A model generated the notes under the pieces. That model was not told where the DNA came from and did no database searches. It saw nothing but the letters and a program-made list of their open reading frames with translations. A stretch of DNA of 57,800 bases. Origin: an alpha proteobacterium MED-G09 (GTDB lineage Bacteria > Pseudomonadota > Alphaproteobacteria > MED-G09). The stretch is taken from contig CAJIZT010000008.1 in the NCBI GenBank assembly GCA_905182015.1, forward strand, positions 1 to 57,800, in the 5' to 3' direction. This document shows positions 44,150 to 52,606 of this stretch, piece by piece. Each line of letters begins with the position of its first letter. Position 1 is the stretch's first letter. Made by a program: the position numbers and the translations under genes.

Positions 44150-46615
44150 TTACCAACGATAGCCTGCTTCAACACCATACTCTAATGGAGCTCCATAAAG
44201 AGTAAAGTTCCAAAGACCGGCAACACTATTTGAGCCAACTCTATGAGTTTCATCAGTAAGATTTTTCCCATAAACAGTAAGCCAATATTTATCCTCAGTA
44301 TCTCTCCAAGTAATATTAGCATTTACAAGAGTTCTATCTTCTAACTGACTATAAATTGGATTTGTTGGTTGAGTTTGAGCCTCATCCTGATAATTAGCAG
44401 TTACATTATAAGTTAATGAACCATTCGTAGCCATATCCTGATCATAAGTTAATGATAGGCCCCAGCTTAGCTCAGGTGAGAAAGGAAGCTGATATCCGCC
44501 AAAGTCAGTTGGGTTATCAATACCATCATTAGGTGTTTCATCCCAAACAAATTCATCATAGCTATGATCTTGTGTAGCCACGTTAGCGTCAATACGGAAG
44601 TTATCAGAAACTAAGTAATTCAACTCAATTTCAATACCTTTGTTTGTTGATTTACCAGCATTAACTTTAACAGTTTCCTGGAAAGGTGGTCCCGGTAAAG
44701 GAAGAACTTGATTTCTTTGAAGATCTTCAAACTCTGTATTAAAGACGTTAACATTAAATCTTAAACGACCATCCATAAAATCACCCTTCATACCTAATTC
44801 AATATTTGTATTAGTTTCAGGATCGTATGGATATGCACATGAATAATCCGTTGAACATGTTTCAGTATAACCACCGGCCATAAAACCAGTTGCTAATGAA
44901 GCATAAAACATAACATCTTCATTCATCGTGTAATCAACAACAAATCTGTAAGTTGTCTCACTCCAGTCATCTTTATTATCAACACAAATTGATCTAGTAG
45001 AACAATCAAGAGCAGAATTAAACTGAGGAACATTATCGTCTCTCGTTAAACCAAATGTACTTATAGTATTATTTGGTCTTCCAATAGCATTGACACCGTT
45101 AGAGCCTTGCTGACGAACAAATTGTTTTTCATCCTGAGTTTCACGAACACCTGCGGATACTCTCCACTGTTCATTTAGTTCATAAGTGAAATCAAAGTAT
45201 ATAGCTTTACTTACCCTGTTTTGCGCTGATGATGCTCCAGTATAATCATAATGCAACCAATCTTGGTTTGGTCCAAAGAACCATGACAAACCAACAGAAG
45301 CATAATTATTATAGTTTAGATTGTCTTCAGCATAACTTACGCCGGCTACAAAATTAAACGGCCCATCATACTCACTTGTAAGACGGAATTCTTGTTGCAT
45401 TTGATCTCTATTGGTATTTCTTGATGCATCATATAAACTTGCAAAAGCTTCGCCAGTATAAGTACTAGCATTCAGCTCCTTATGATTTCTCCAACCAGTT
45501 ATAGATTTAAGAGTTAGATCATTTCCAAGTGCAAAAGTTTGATTTAAATAAACCCCTCTTGTGTCCATTCTATGACCCTTACAAATTGAAATTGCAGCAT
45601 TACAGTGATCACTCTCACCTGTTGCAAAAACATTATCCCAAGCCTTATCACCCCAATTAGGTGATGCTGTGGCTACACCAGGAAATCCTAAAAGACAGAA
45701 TAACATGCTGCTAGGGCAATCAGTTTCATTGACTGCTGCAGGAGTAGCAGAATCATCCTTACTAAGCTCAAAAGTTAAAAGAGCTGAATAAGATGGAGAT
45801 GCTTCATATAAAAATTTTATTTTAGCAGCCATAACATCTTTACCACCTAAATCACCGCCATCACCAACATTCGAAAGATCTGTTCCATCAGTTGGGTCAC
45901 CGCCGATAAAGGGGCCAGTTGAAGAATAGACTCCAGCAGGTTTTGAATTGTTATAGAATCCTTGACCTTTATCCCAAATAGCAGCAACTCTCATAGCTAA
46001 TTTACCTTCAATAATTGGAACATTTAAAGCAAGCTTAAATTTATTAACACTTCCTTCATTCCAATCATATTGACCAGCTAATACACTAAATTCACCTGAA
46101 TATTCATCAAGAATAGGTTTTTTTGTTGTTACGGATATAACGCCACCTGTAGAATTTTTACCAAATAAAGTTCCTTGAGGTCCACGATATACTTCGATTT
46201 GCTCAATATCAAACATCTCAACAAATTGTGCTTGAACATGATTAATACCAAAGTCATCGATTAAGAAGCCAACAGATGGATCTTCGGTAACCAAGATAGA
46301 AACACTACCAGTACCTCTAATACCACCAGATACGGCATTAAAGCCTGGTTGAGTTGTTAGTGTAAGATTAGGAACAAGCGCGGCCAATGAAGGCACATCG
46401 TTAGAAAATGTATTTCTAAAGGCTTGTTCAGAAATAGCAGAAACTGCAATTGCAGCATCTTGTTGTCCAATGTCTCTTTTTGTTCCAGTAACAACAATCT
46501 CTTCAATACTAAGTCGACTTGAAGGCGTTTCAGCTTCTTGAGCTGATGCTGTTCCTGCATTTAATCCAAAGATTAAAGCAAAAGCGATTAATGAAAGGTT
46601 CAATAGTTTTGTCAT
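44150..46615 (-). CDS. TonB-dependent outer-membrane receptor (copy 2)
   Basis: An 821-residue receptor. The signal peptide ends near ASAQ|EAE, then the TonB box-like IEEIVVTGTKR, a plug with IEVYRGPQGTLFGKNSTGGV and a barrel ending in YGVEAGYRW. Long extracellular loops carry Cys pairs near residues 300/307, 337/344, 537/543 and 586/592, likely disulfides. GGGGAGG precedes the ATG. Single-gene unit with its own terminator. Plug features are of the sphingomonad/alphaproteobacterial carbon-uptake type; the substrate is unknown. Confidence 0.93.
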   Translation of the reverse strand: MTKLLNLSLIAFALIFGLNAGTASAQEAETPSSRLSIEEIVVTGTKRDIGQQDAAIAVSAISEQAFRNTFSNDVPSLAALVPNLTLTTQPGFNAVSGGIRGTGSVSILVTEDPSVGFLIDDFGINHVQAQFVEMFDIEQIEVYRGPQGTLFGKNSTGGVISVTTKKPILDEYSGEFSVLAGQYDWNEGSVNKFKLALNVPIIEGKLAMRVAAIWDKGQGFYNNSKPAGVYSSTGPFIGGDPTDGTDLSNVGDGGDLGGKDVMAAKIKFLYEASPSYSALLTFELSKDDSATPAAVNETDCPSSMLFCLLGFPGVATASPNWGDKAWDNVFATGESDHCNAAISICKGHRMDTRGVYLNQTFALGNDLTLKSITGWRNHKELNASTYTGEAFASLYDASRNTNRDQMQQEFRLTSEYDGPFNFVAGVSYAEDNLNYNNYASVGLSWFFGPNQDWLHYDYTGASSAQNRVSKAIYFDFTYELNEQWRVSAGVRETQDEKQFVRQQGSNGVNAIGRPNNTISTFGLTRDDNVPQFNSALDCSTRSICVDNKDDWSETTYRFVVDYTMNEDVMFYASLATGFMAGGYTETCSTDYSCAYPYDPETNTNIELGMKGDFMDGRLRFNVNVFNTEFEDLQRNQVLPLPGPPFQETVKVNAGKSTNKGIEIELNYLVSDNFRIDANVATQDHSYDEFVWDETPNDGIDNPTDFGGYQLPFSPELSWGLSLTYDQDMATNGSLTYNVTANYQDEAQTQPTNPIYSQLEDRTLVNANITWRDTEDKYWLTVYGKNLTDETHRVGSNSVAGLWNFTLYGAPLEYGVEAGYRW

Positions 46616-46928
46616 AAATTCCTCCCCAGAAATTTTATTATATAAATAATATAGTCTTAATTATGTTTTAAGGTGAGACTATCGCTTATCAAAAGGATAA
46701 GTTCAAGAATTTTTATTAATATTAATTAAGCTGGCAATAAACTCCTCCGCTTAAAAAAGGTTTTAAATATTGTATTTAATAATTTCTTACTCACTTCAAA
46801 TACATTTTTGAGGATGGTAGCCATATATAGATAATAAGAATTATTAAATAAATAGATGAGTTGAAATAATAAACACATGATAATATTATTTTTGAAATTA
46901 AAATATAACAAATTGATCATGGAAAAAA
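46616..46928. promoter_or_regulatory. Divergent intergenic region with a short palindrome
   Basis: 313 AT-rich nt between the receptor and the TPR-methyltransferase gene. CTTATC and GATAAG (about 46684-46700) form a small palindrome with an AAAAG spacer, a possible regulator site. No strong promoter pair is evident. A 64-codon frame on the minus strand is judged accidental. Confidence 0.4.
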
Positions 46929-48395
46929 ATGACTGATACTGAAATGATATCTCAATTAAATTTAGGCATGGAACAGCTTAAGTCTGGAAAAAATAAAGAA
47001 GCTGAAGAAATATTCTTAAAGATACTCAAAATTAATCCCAACGATAATAATGCTTTGCACCTTTTGGGTTATTTGAATGCTGAAAGGGGTGATGTTGATG
47101 AGGGAATACTATTGATAAATAAATCCCTTTCCATATTCCCTAATTTTCCTGAGGCGTTAATTAATTTAGGGAATGCTTATCTGAGAATAAAAAAATACGC
47201 TAACGCAATTAATTCTTTTCAGAAGGCACTTTCTTTAAAGAAATTACCGGCTATTTGGACGGCTCTAGGCAATGTCTACCTTACGAAAGTTCAAGATGAA
47301 ATCAATGCTACAGGCGGATATAGTTCTGGTGATATTGATAATGCAAAGATGTATTATGAAATGTCAATTTCTTCAAATTTGAATGATCCAACGGCTTATA
47401 ATAACCTTGGGATTATTGCTAGAAAAGAGGGCAAGAGAGACAAGGCTAAACATTACTTTATGCAAGCGATTAATCATAATAAAAATTTTGTAGACGCCAA
47501 CTGTAATTTAAATTCACTTATGTTGGAAATGGTTCCAAGTTGGCACATAGGGATGATGAATGATAGTGGCCGTAATGATGCTTTGTTAAGGGCTATTAAA
47601 GATGTAGTTAATAAAGGTGATTTTATATTTGAAGTTGGTTCTGGGTCGGGTATTTTATCCATGATGTCGATTGAACAAGGTGCCGATAGAGTAATAAGCT
47701 GCGAGTCTTCTAGTGAAATTGCTTCTGTGGCAGAAAAAGTTATAAAAAAAAATGGGTTTGAAAAAAAGATTAAAATTATCAATAAAAACTCTAACAATAT
47801 TAATGTCGGAACTGATCTTCCAGGAAAAGCTGATGTGATTATCTCAGAAATTTTGTCTTCAGAATTTGTTGGTGAAAAAGTTTTGTCATCTTTGTATGAT
47901 GTTAAAAGGAGATTGCTGAAAGAAAATGGCAAGATGATTCCAGAATCTGGTAGTATTATGATTTCCTTGCTTGGCGAAAATGATATTATAAAAGAAAATC
48001 TTTATGTTGATGAAGTTCATGGCTTCGACCTCTCTGATTTTAATTCTGTTATTAACAGAAAGCATGGAATAAAATATCGACCGAGTGATATTAACCTCAT
48101 TAGTGACCCAATTGAGGTATTTCACTTTAATTTTTATGATGAAGAAATTTTTCTTAAAAACACAATTGATTTAGATATTAAAATTAATAATTCTAGTAAA
48201 TGTTACGGTGTTATAACCTGGAATAAATTAAATTTATCACAAAATATAACATACGAGAATCACCCAAAAAAATTAAAATCGCACTGGGCAAACCCAGTAT
48301 ATTTATTTGAAAAACCAATCGAAGTTAAAAAAGATCAAAAAGTTGCTATATCCTGTTCTATAGAAAAAGATAGAACTTGGTATAATCTAAGGTAA
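46929..48395 (+). CDS. TPR protein fused to PRMT7/PRMT9-like methyltransferase
   Basis: A 488-residue fusion. Residues ~1-195 are tetratricopeptide repeats (AEEIFLKILKINPNDNNAL, AINSFQKALSLKK, AYNNLGIIARKEGKRDKA). Residues ~210-488 resemble eukaryotic protein arginine methyltransferases: motif I VGSGSGILSM near 234, acidic CESSSEIA, KIKIINKNSNNINVG, a double-E-like segment SEILSSEFVGE near 306-315 and SHWANPVYLF near 450 in place of the THW loop. It therefore probably methylates protein arginines, with TPRs choosing the target. Not proven. Confidence 0.8.
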   Translation: MTDTEMISQLNLGMEQLKSGKNKEAEEIFLKILKINPNDNNALHLLGYLNAERGDVDEGILLINKSLSIFPNFPEALINLGNAYLRIKKYANAINSFQKALSLKKLPAIWTALGNVYLTKVQDEINATGGYSSGDIDNAKMYYEMSISSNLNDPTAYNNLGIIARKEGKRDKAKHYFMQAINHNKNFVDANCNLNSLMLEMVPSWHIGMMNDSGRNDALLRAIKDVVNKGDFIFEVGSGSGILSMMSIEQGADRVISCESSSEIASVAEKVIKKNGFEKKIKIINKNSNNINVGTDLPGKADVIISEILSSEFVGEKVLSSLYDVKRRLLKENGKMIPESGSIMISLLGENDIIKENLYVDEVHGFDLSDFNSVINRKHGIKYRPSDINLISDPIEVFHFNFYDEEIFLKNTIDLDIKINNSSKCYGVITWNKLNLSQNITYENHPKKLKSHWANPVYLFEKPIEVKKDQKVAISCSIEKDRTWYNLR

Positions 48396-48496
48396 TGTAT
48401 TAAACAGTATCTAAAAATCTAAAAATTAATAATCTTTTTCTAATAAATAATAAAATTTTTATTGAATAAAATAGATTAGATTGAGATAATGAAAGA

Positions 48497-49270
48497 ATGA
48501 TAATATTACTTTCGCCAGCAAAAACATTAGATTATGAAACTCAAATTAACAATGTTAAGTATAGCATTCCTTCGTTTTTATCTAAATCAAAAGATCTTAT
48601 AAAGAATCTTAAAGATAAGAAGCCTGATGAAATTTCAGATCTAATGAAGATTAGTGAAAAACTAGCAGTATTAAATAGTGATAGATATAATTCATGGAAG
48701 GGACTTAAAAAAGAGTCGCCCAGTTCAAGGCAGGCTATATTCGTCTTCAAAGGAGATGTTTATCAAGGGCTGAATGTGCAAGAGTTTACAAAAAATGATT
48801 TGGACTACACTCAAGATCACTTAAGATTATTATCTGGCTTATATGGGGTTCTAAAGCCACTTGATATTATTGAGCCGTACCGTCTAGAAATGGGAACAAA
48901 GTTAAAAATATCTGAAACTAAAAATCTTTATGATTTCTGGAGTGATGATATGGCAAACGATATTCTTGAAGATCTTAAGCTTATAAAATCAAATACAGTG
49001 ATAAACCTAGCTTCCAACGAATACTTTAATTCAGTTAAAAGTTTAGAAAAAAATACAAATCTTATTTCACCAATCTTTAAGGACCTTTCAAAAGGAAAAT
49101 ATAAAATCATTAGTTTTTATGCAAAAAAGGCTAGGGGCTTAATGGCTGCATGGATCTTAAAAAATAAAATTAAAAAGGAACAAGATCTAACAAATTTTAG
49201 CATAGACGGTTACTATTTTTCAGAAAACGATTCCTCAAAAAACTCACCTGTTTTTTTGAGAGACCATTAA
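48497..49270 (+). CDS. yaaA: Peroxide stress protein YaaA
   Basis: A 257-residue YaaA/DUF328 protein: MIILLSPAKTLDYE at the N-terminus, FKGDVYQGLN near 90, LSGLYGVLKPLDIIEPYRLEMG near 115, and YAKKARGLMA near 210. In E. coli YaaA limits intracellular free iron during hydrogen peroxide stress and binds DNA. ATG at 48497 gives the standard N-terminus. It is 10 nt upstream of the fatty-acid-hydroxylase-like gene on the same strand. Confidence 0.93.
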   Translation: MIILLSPAKTLDYETQINNVKYSIPSFLSKSKDLIKNLKDKKPDEISDLMKISEKLAVLNSDRYNSWKGLKKESPSSRQAIFVFKGDVYQGLNVQEFTKNDLDYTQDHLRLLSGLYGVLKPLDIIEPYRLEMGTKLKISETKNLYDFWSDDMANDILEDLKLIKSNTVINLASNEYFNSVKSLEKNTNLISPIFKDLSKGKYKIISFYAKKARGLMAAWILKNKIKKEQDLTNFSIDGYYFSENDSSKNSPVFLRDH

Positions 49271-49280
49271 AAGAATTTCA

Positions 49281-49910
49281 TTGTTAAACATTTTTCAAAT
49301 TTTTTTTAAACATAATACAATTAGATTCCTAATTCTATTTTCAATTATATCAGGCTCCCTTGTCAATTATCTTGGGCTTTGGAATAAGTGGCCCCTTATG
49401 TTATTGGCAGTCATATTCGCTCCTTTTTATGAATGGTATGCCCATAAATTTGTGCTCCATAAAAAATTAACACCAAAAAGGGGGTGGTTAGAAAGATTTC
49501 AAATTAAACTACACCACGGTCATCATGCTGATCCTGATAATATAAAACTTCAATTTGCACCTTCATTAGGAATAGTTATTTTATTTATCCAAACTTATAT
49601 TTTCTATTCGATTTTATGCTTAAGCTTTAGTAATGCTTTAGTTCCTATTTTTTCAACTTTTTTATATTATCTATTTTATGAATGGGTTCATCTTGCTCAT
49701 CATTCTAAAAAATATAAACCTATAACAAGCATAGGAGGAGATTTGAAAGAGGCGCATATGCAACATCATTTTCATAATGAAAATTATAACTGGGGTATAA
49801 CAAATCTATTAGCCGATTACTTTTTAAAAACTTTAAAATCTTCAAAAGAAATACCTAAAAGTTTAACAACTAAAACAATTTCAGGGTACACAAAAGATTT
49901 GCATCAATAA
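49281..49910 (+). CDS. Fatty acid hydroxylase/sterol desaturase family membrane protein
   Basis: A 209-residue membrane protein with histidine motifs of the di-iron family: HKFVLH, HHGHH, HLAHH and HMQHHFH. Four hydrophobic segments are visible. Family members hydroxylate fatty acids, carotenoids or sterols. The start used is TTG at 49281, 10 nt after yaaA; no ATG gives the conserved N-terminal part. Substrate unknown. Confidence 0.85.
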   Translation: MLNIFQIFFKHNTIRFLILFSIISGSLVNYLGLWNKWPLMLLAVIFAPFYEWYAHKFVLHKKLTPKRGWLERFQIKLHHGHHADPDNIKLQFAPSLGIVILFIQTYIFYSILCLSFSNALVPIFSTFLYYLFYEWVHLAHHSKKYKPITSIGGDLKEAHMQHHFHNENYNWGITNLLADYFLKTLKSSKEIPKSLTTKTISGYTKDLHQ

Positions 49911-49963
49911 TTAATATTTTCTGTTGAGGTATTTTCTCTCTTGCCCTATAAGAGTTTATCAGT

Positions 49964-50039
49964 GGGGCCATAGCTCAGTTGGGAGAGCGCCTGGTTTGCA
50001 ACCAGGAGGTCGTCGGTTCGATCCCGTCTGGCTCCACCA
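49964..50039 (+). tRNA. tRNA-Ala (TGC anticodon)
   Basis: A complete 76-nt cloverleaf with encoded CCA. The acceptor arms GGGGCCA and TGGCTCC pair with a G3-T70 wobble, the known alanine identity element. The D arm has AGCTCAGTTGGGAGAGC. The anticodon arm is CTGGT-TTGCAAC-CAG region with anticodon TGC, and the T arm has GGTTCGATCCC. It stands alone here; the tRNA-Ala gene is more often inside the 16S-23S spacer. Confidence 0.97.
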
Positions 50040-50059
50040 GATTCCTCACTTAGTGACTT

Positions 50060-51367
50060 TTATTGATTAGATAGTAAGGCCTTATTAAGTGATTTTCTTC
50101 CAAGGAAGAAGATTGCAAAAGACAAAGGTCCAAAAATTAAGAACGTATAACTTAATGCTAAATTTATAGACATATCATTCTGAAAGATCACGCTAGTAAA
50201 AAAGGGAACCACTGTAGGCCCAAGACTGAGGCCAACAATATTCATAATAAAAACATACAGCCCTGAGATAGAACCTCTATAGTTTTGTGGAGTCATTTTT
50301 TGAAGACCTGATGCAAAACAAGCCATTGGCAAGGTAATAAAGAAACTTATTATGAACATTCCCGGTAAAATAAAATTCTCAGTAACAAATAAGAAGGTCA
50401 AAGGGGGGATGATTGCTAGAGTTGATGCTGAAATTAGAAAAACAGCATGAGTTGAATTTTTAATACCTCTTTTATTAAGAAATCTCTCTAATACAGGACC
50501 CGACAGAACACCTAAGGATCCAGATATTAGGGTAACAATTCCAAAAAGATAACCAACCCTTGATAAATCCCATCCATGAACTCTCGATATATAGGTAGGA
50601 ACCCAAGCCTGAAAGGTATACAACAGAACAACTATAAATGACGCAGCAATCATCAAAGTAAAGTAGGCAGAAGATTTACTTTTTATATAGGACACTACAT
50701 CGGAAAAAGATTCATCTTTTTGTTTTTCTTTATTAATGAGGCCTTTTCTTTTTGGTTCTGTGAGAAAAGCAAGACCAAAGGATAAAACAAAACCCGGAAT
50801 GGCAATAAGAATAAAAATCATCTGCCAGGGCTGAAAGGTAAAACCAAGAATAACTATGGGCGATGTATAAAGCTGTATAATAAATCCACCAAAAAGAAGA
50901 GCCAGACCTTGGCCTATATAAGGCCCCATAAGATAAAAACTCATTGGAAAAGCTCTATCCTCAGGGCGAAATAAATCAGCTATAAGTGACCACGAAGCGG
51001 GAGTTACGGCGGCCTCACCGGCCCCCACACCAGCGCGAGAAACAAAAAGGCTATAATAATCGCTAGAAAATCCATGGGCAGCAGTTGCTATACTCCAAAG
51101 AAGAATACCGCCTATCAAAACGGCAATTCTATTAAACTTATCAACCATCCTACCAATTGGAAGGCTAAAAAGTATGTAGCTGATCATAAAGCCAGGGCCT
51201 AATATTTGCCCCATCTGTATATCAGAAAGATTTAAATCACTTCGGATAGGATCAATTAGAAGATTAATCATTGCTCTATCAATAAAAGAAACTGTGTAGC
51301 TGATTAATAAAATAGTAGTAAAAAACCATGCATATTTTTTACTTGGCCAAATAGTTTGATCGGACAT
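50060..51367 (-). CDS. MFS transporter, spinster-like
   Basis: A 435-residue, 12-helix major facilitator. It has the FIDRAMINLLIDPI and GAGEAAVTPASWSLIADLF segments typical of the bacterial spinster-like branch found near oxygenase and TonB-receptor clusters. GRMVDKFNR is the loop 2-3 signature. ATG at 51367 is preceded by GGGAG, which decides it over the TTG at 51379. Probably an importer of the substrate, or product, of the downstream-oriented Rieske/OYE/amidohydrolase cluster (inference). Confidence 0.9.
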   Translation of the reverse strand: MSDQTIWPSKKYAWFFTTILLISYTVSFIDRAMINLLIDPIRSDLNLSDIQMGQILGPGFMISYILFSLPIGRMVDKFNRIAVLIGGILLWSIATAAHGFSSDYYSLFVSRAGVGAGEAAVTPASWSLIADLFRPEDRAFPMSFYLMGPYIGQGLALLFGGFIIQLYTSPIVILGFTFQPWQMIFILIAIPGFVLSFGLAFLTEPKRKGLINKEKQKDESFSDVVSYIKSKSSAYFTLMIAASFIVVLLYTFQAWVPTYISRVHGWDLSRVGYLFGIVTLISGSLGVLSGPVLERFLNKRGIKNSTHAVFLISASTLAIIPPLTFLFVTENFILPGMFIISFFITLPMACFASGLQKMTPQNYRGSISGLYVFIMNIVGLSLGPTVVPFFTSVIFQNDMSINLALSYTFLIFGPLSFAIFFLGRKSLNKALLSNQ

Positions 51368-51473
51368 GTTCTCTCCCAAAAATAAAACCCAAAAAAAATA
51401 TAACTGGGTTTACTTTAACTGCAAGCTTGTATTAAAAATTTATTTAAATAACCTTTAATTGTCTTACAGATTT

Positions 51474-52601
51474 TCATGATAAAAAATTTAATGCTTCAGG
51501 GTTATAAGATTGCAGTTCGTCAAATAAACCCTCTTTTATTTTATTTGTCCATTCTGGATCAACAAGTAAGGCCCTCCCAACAGCAACAAGATCAAATTCA
51601 TTGCTTTCCAGCATAGTAAGGAGTTTATCAATTCTTGCAGGCTGGCTTTCTGCGCCATACAAAGTTTCAATTAATTCCTTATCTAGGCCAACAGAACCAA
51701 CTGTCATTGTCGGCTTCCCTGATATATTTTTGACCCATCCAGAAAAACTAAGGTCCGAATCTTTAAACTCTGTTTCCCAAAATCTTCTTTGAGAACAATC
51801 AAAAAGATCAACACCTGCATCAACGAGTGGGGCAAGAAAAAGTTCTAACTCTTTAGGATTTTTTGCGAGACGAGCTCCATAATCCTGTCCCTTCCATTGA
51901 GATATACGCATTAAGATTGGAAAATCAGGGGAAGTTACACGCCTACAAGCTATAATAATCTCTTCAGCAAACTTTTGCCTCGCATCGAAGTTATACCCAT
52001 AACGATCTTTACGTCGATTAGTTTTAGACCAAAAAAATTGGTCAATTAAATATCCATGAGCCGCATGAATTTCTATTCCATCAAAACCCATCTTGTAAGC
52101 GGAGGATGCAGCCCTTTCAAATGACAATACAACTTCTTGTATATCTAAAAGACTCATTTCAGAGTGAGTTTTTTTTATTTTTTTCTCCATCCCGCCCGCA
52201 TAACCGGAGGGACCAACATGTTTGCAATCTATGACACCCTCTTCGTCATAAAGATTTTCTATCTCAGCTTTTAATAAAAGTCCTACATGCCATAGTTGAG
52301 GCATAATTTTTCCGCCTGCACTGTGAACTTCATGAAGTATTCTTGACCACCCCAATAATGCTTTTTTACCATAAAAATCTGGGCAATTAACATCGTTTGC
52401 TGCACCGGGATGTGGCACATGGGTACCTTCTGTAATAATAAGCCCTACACCACCTTCAGCTCGCCTTCTATAATAGTCAGCTACATCTTGACCCGGTACT
52501 CCATTGGGAGAAAAACATCTGGTCATGGGGGACATAACAACTCTATTACTTAAAGAAACAGACCCAATTTTATATGAGCTAAAAAGTTTATCAAGATTCA
52601 T
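51474..52601 (-). CDS. NADH:flavin oxidoreductase, old yellow enzyme family
   Basis: FMN-dependent alkene reductase, 375 aa. The TIM barrel shows MSPMTRCFSPNGVPGQD, IITEGTHVPHPGA, the substrate-binding HAAHGYLIDQFFW near 185-197 and a C-terminal VAVGRALLVDPEW. Reduces activated double bonds of unsaturated ketones, aldehydes or nitro compounds with NAD(P)H. It starts 5 nt after the Rieske gene, making an amidohydrolase-Rieske-OYE operon. Confidence 0.92.
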   Translation of the reverse strand: MNLDKLFSSYKIGSVSLSNRVVMSPMTRCFSPNGVPGQDVADYYRRRAEGGVGLIITEGTHVPHPGAANDVNCPDFYGKKALLGWSRILHEVHSAGGKIMPQLWHVGLLLKAEIENLYDEEGVIDCKHVGPSGYAGGMEKKIKKTHSEMSLLDIQEVVLSFERAASSAYKMGFDGIEIHAAHGYLIDQFFWSKTNRRKDRYGYNFDARQKFAEEIIIACRRVTSPDFPILMRISQWKGQDYGARLAKNPKELELFLAPLVDAGVDLFDCSQRRFWETEFKDSDLSFSGWVKNISGKPTMTVGSVGLDKELIETLYGAESQPARIDKLLTMLESNEFDLVAVGRALLVDPEWTNKIKEGLFDELQSYNPEALNFLS

Positions 52602-52606
52602 AATAT

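Noticed and set aside
46726-46920. 64-codon frame on the minus strand upstream of the TonB receptor gene
   Set aside because: No ribosome site, low-complexity Asn/Phe/Leu-rich translation, and located in an AT-rich intergenic region; judged accidental.
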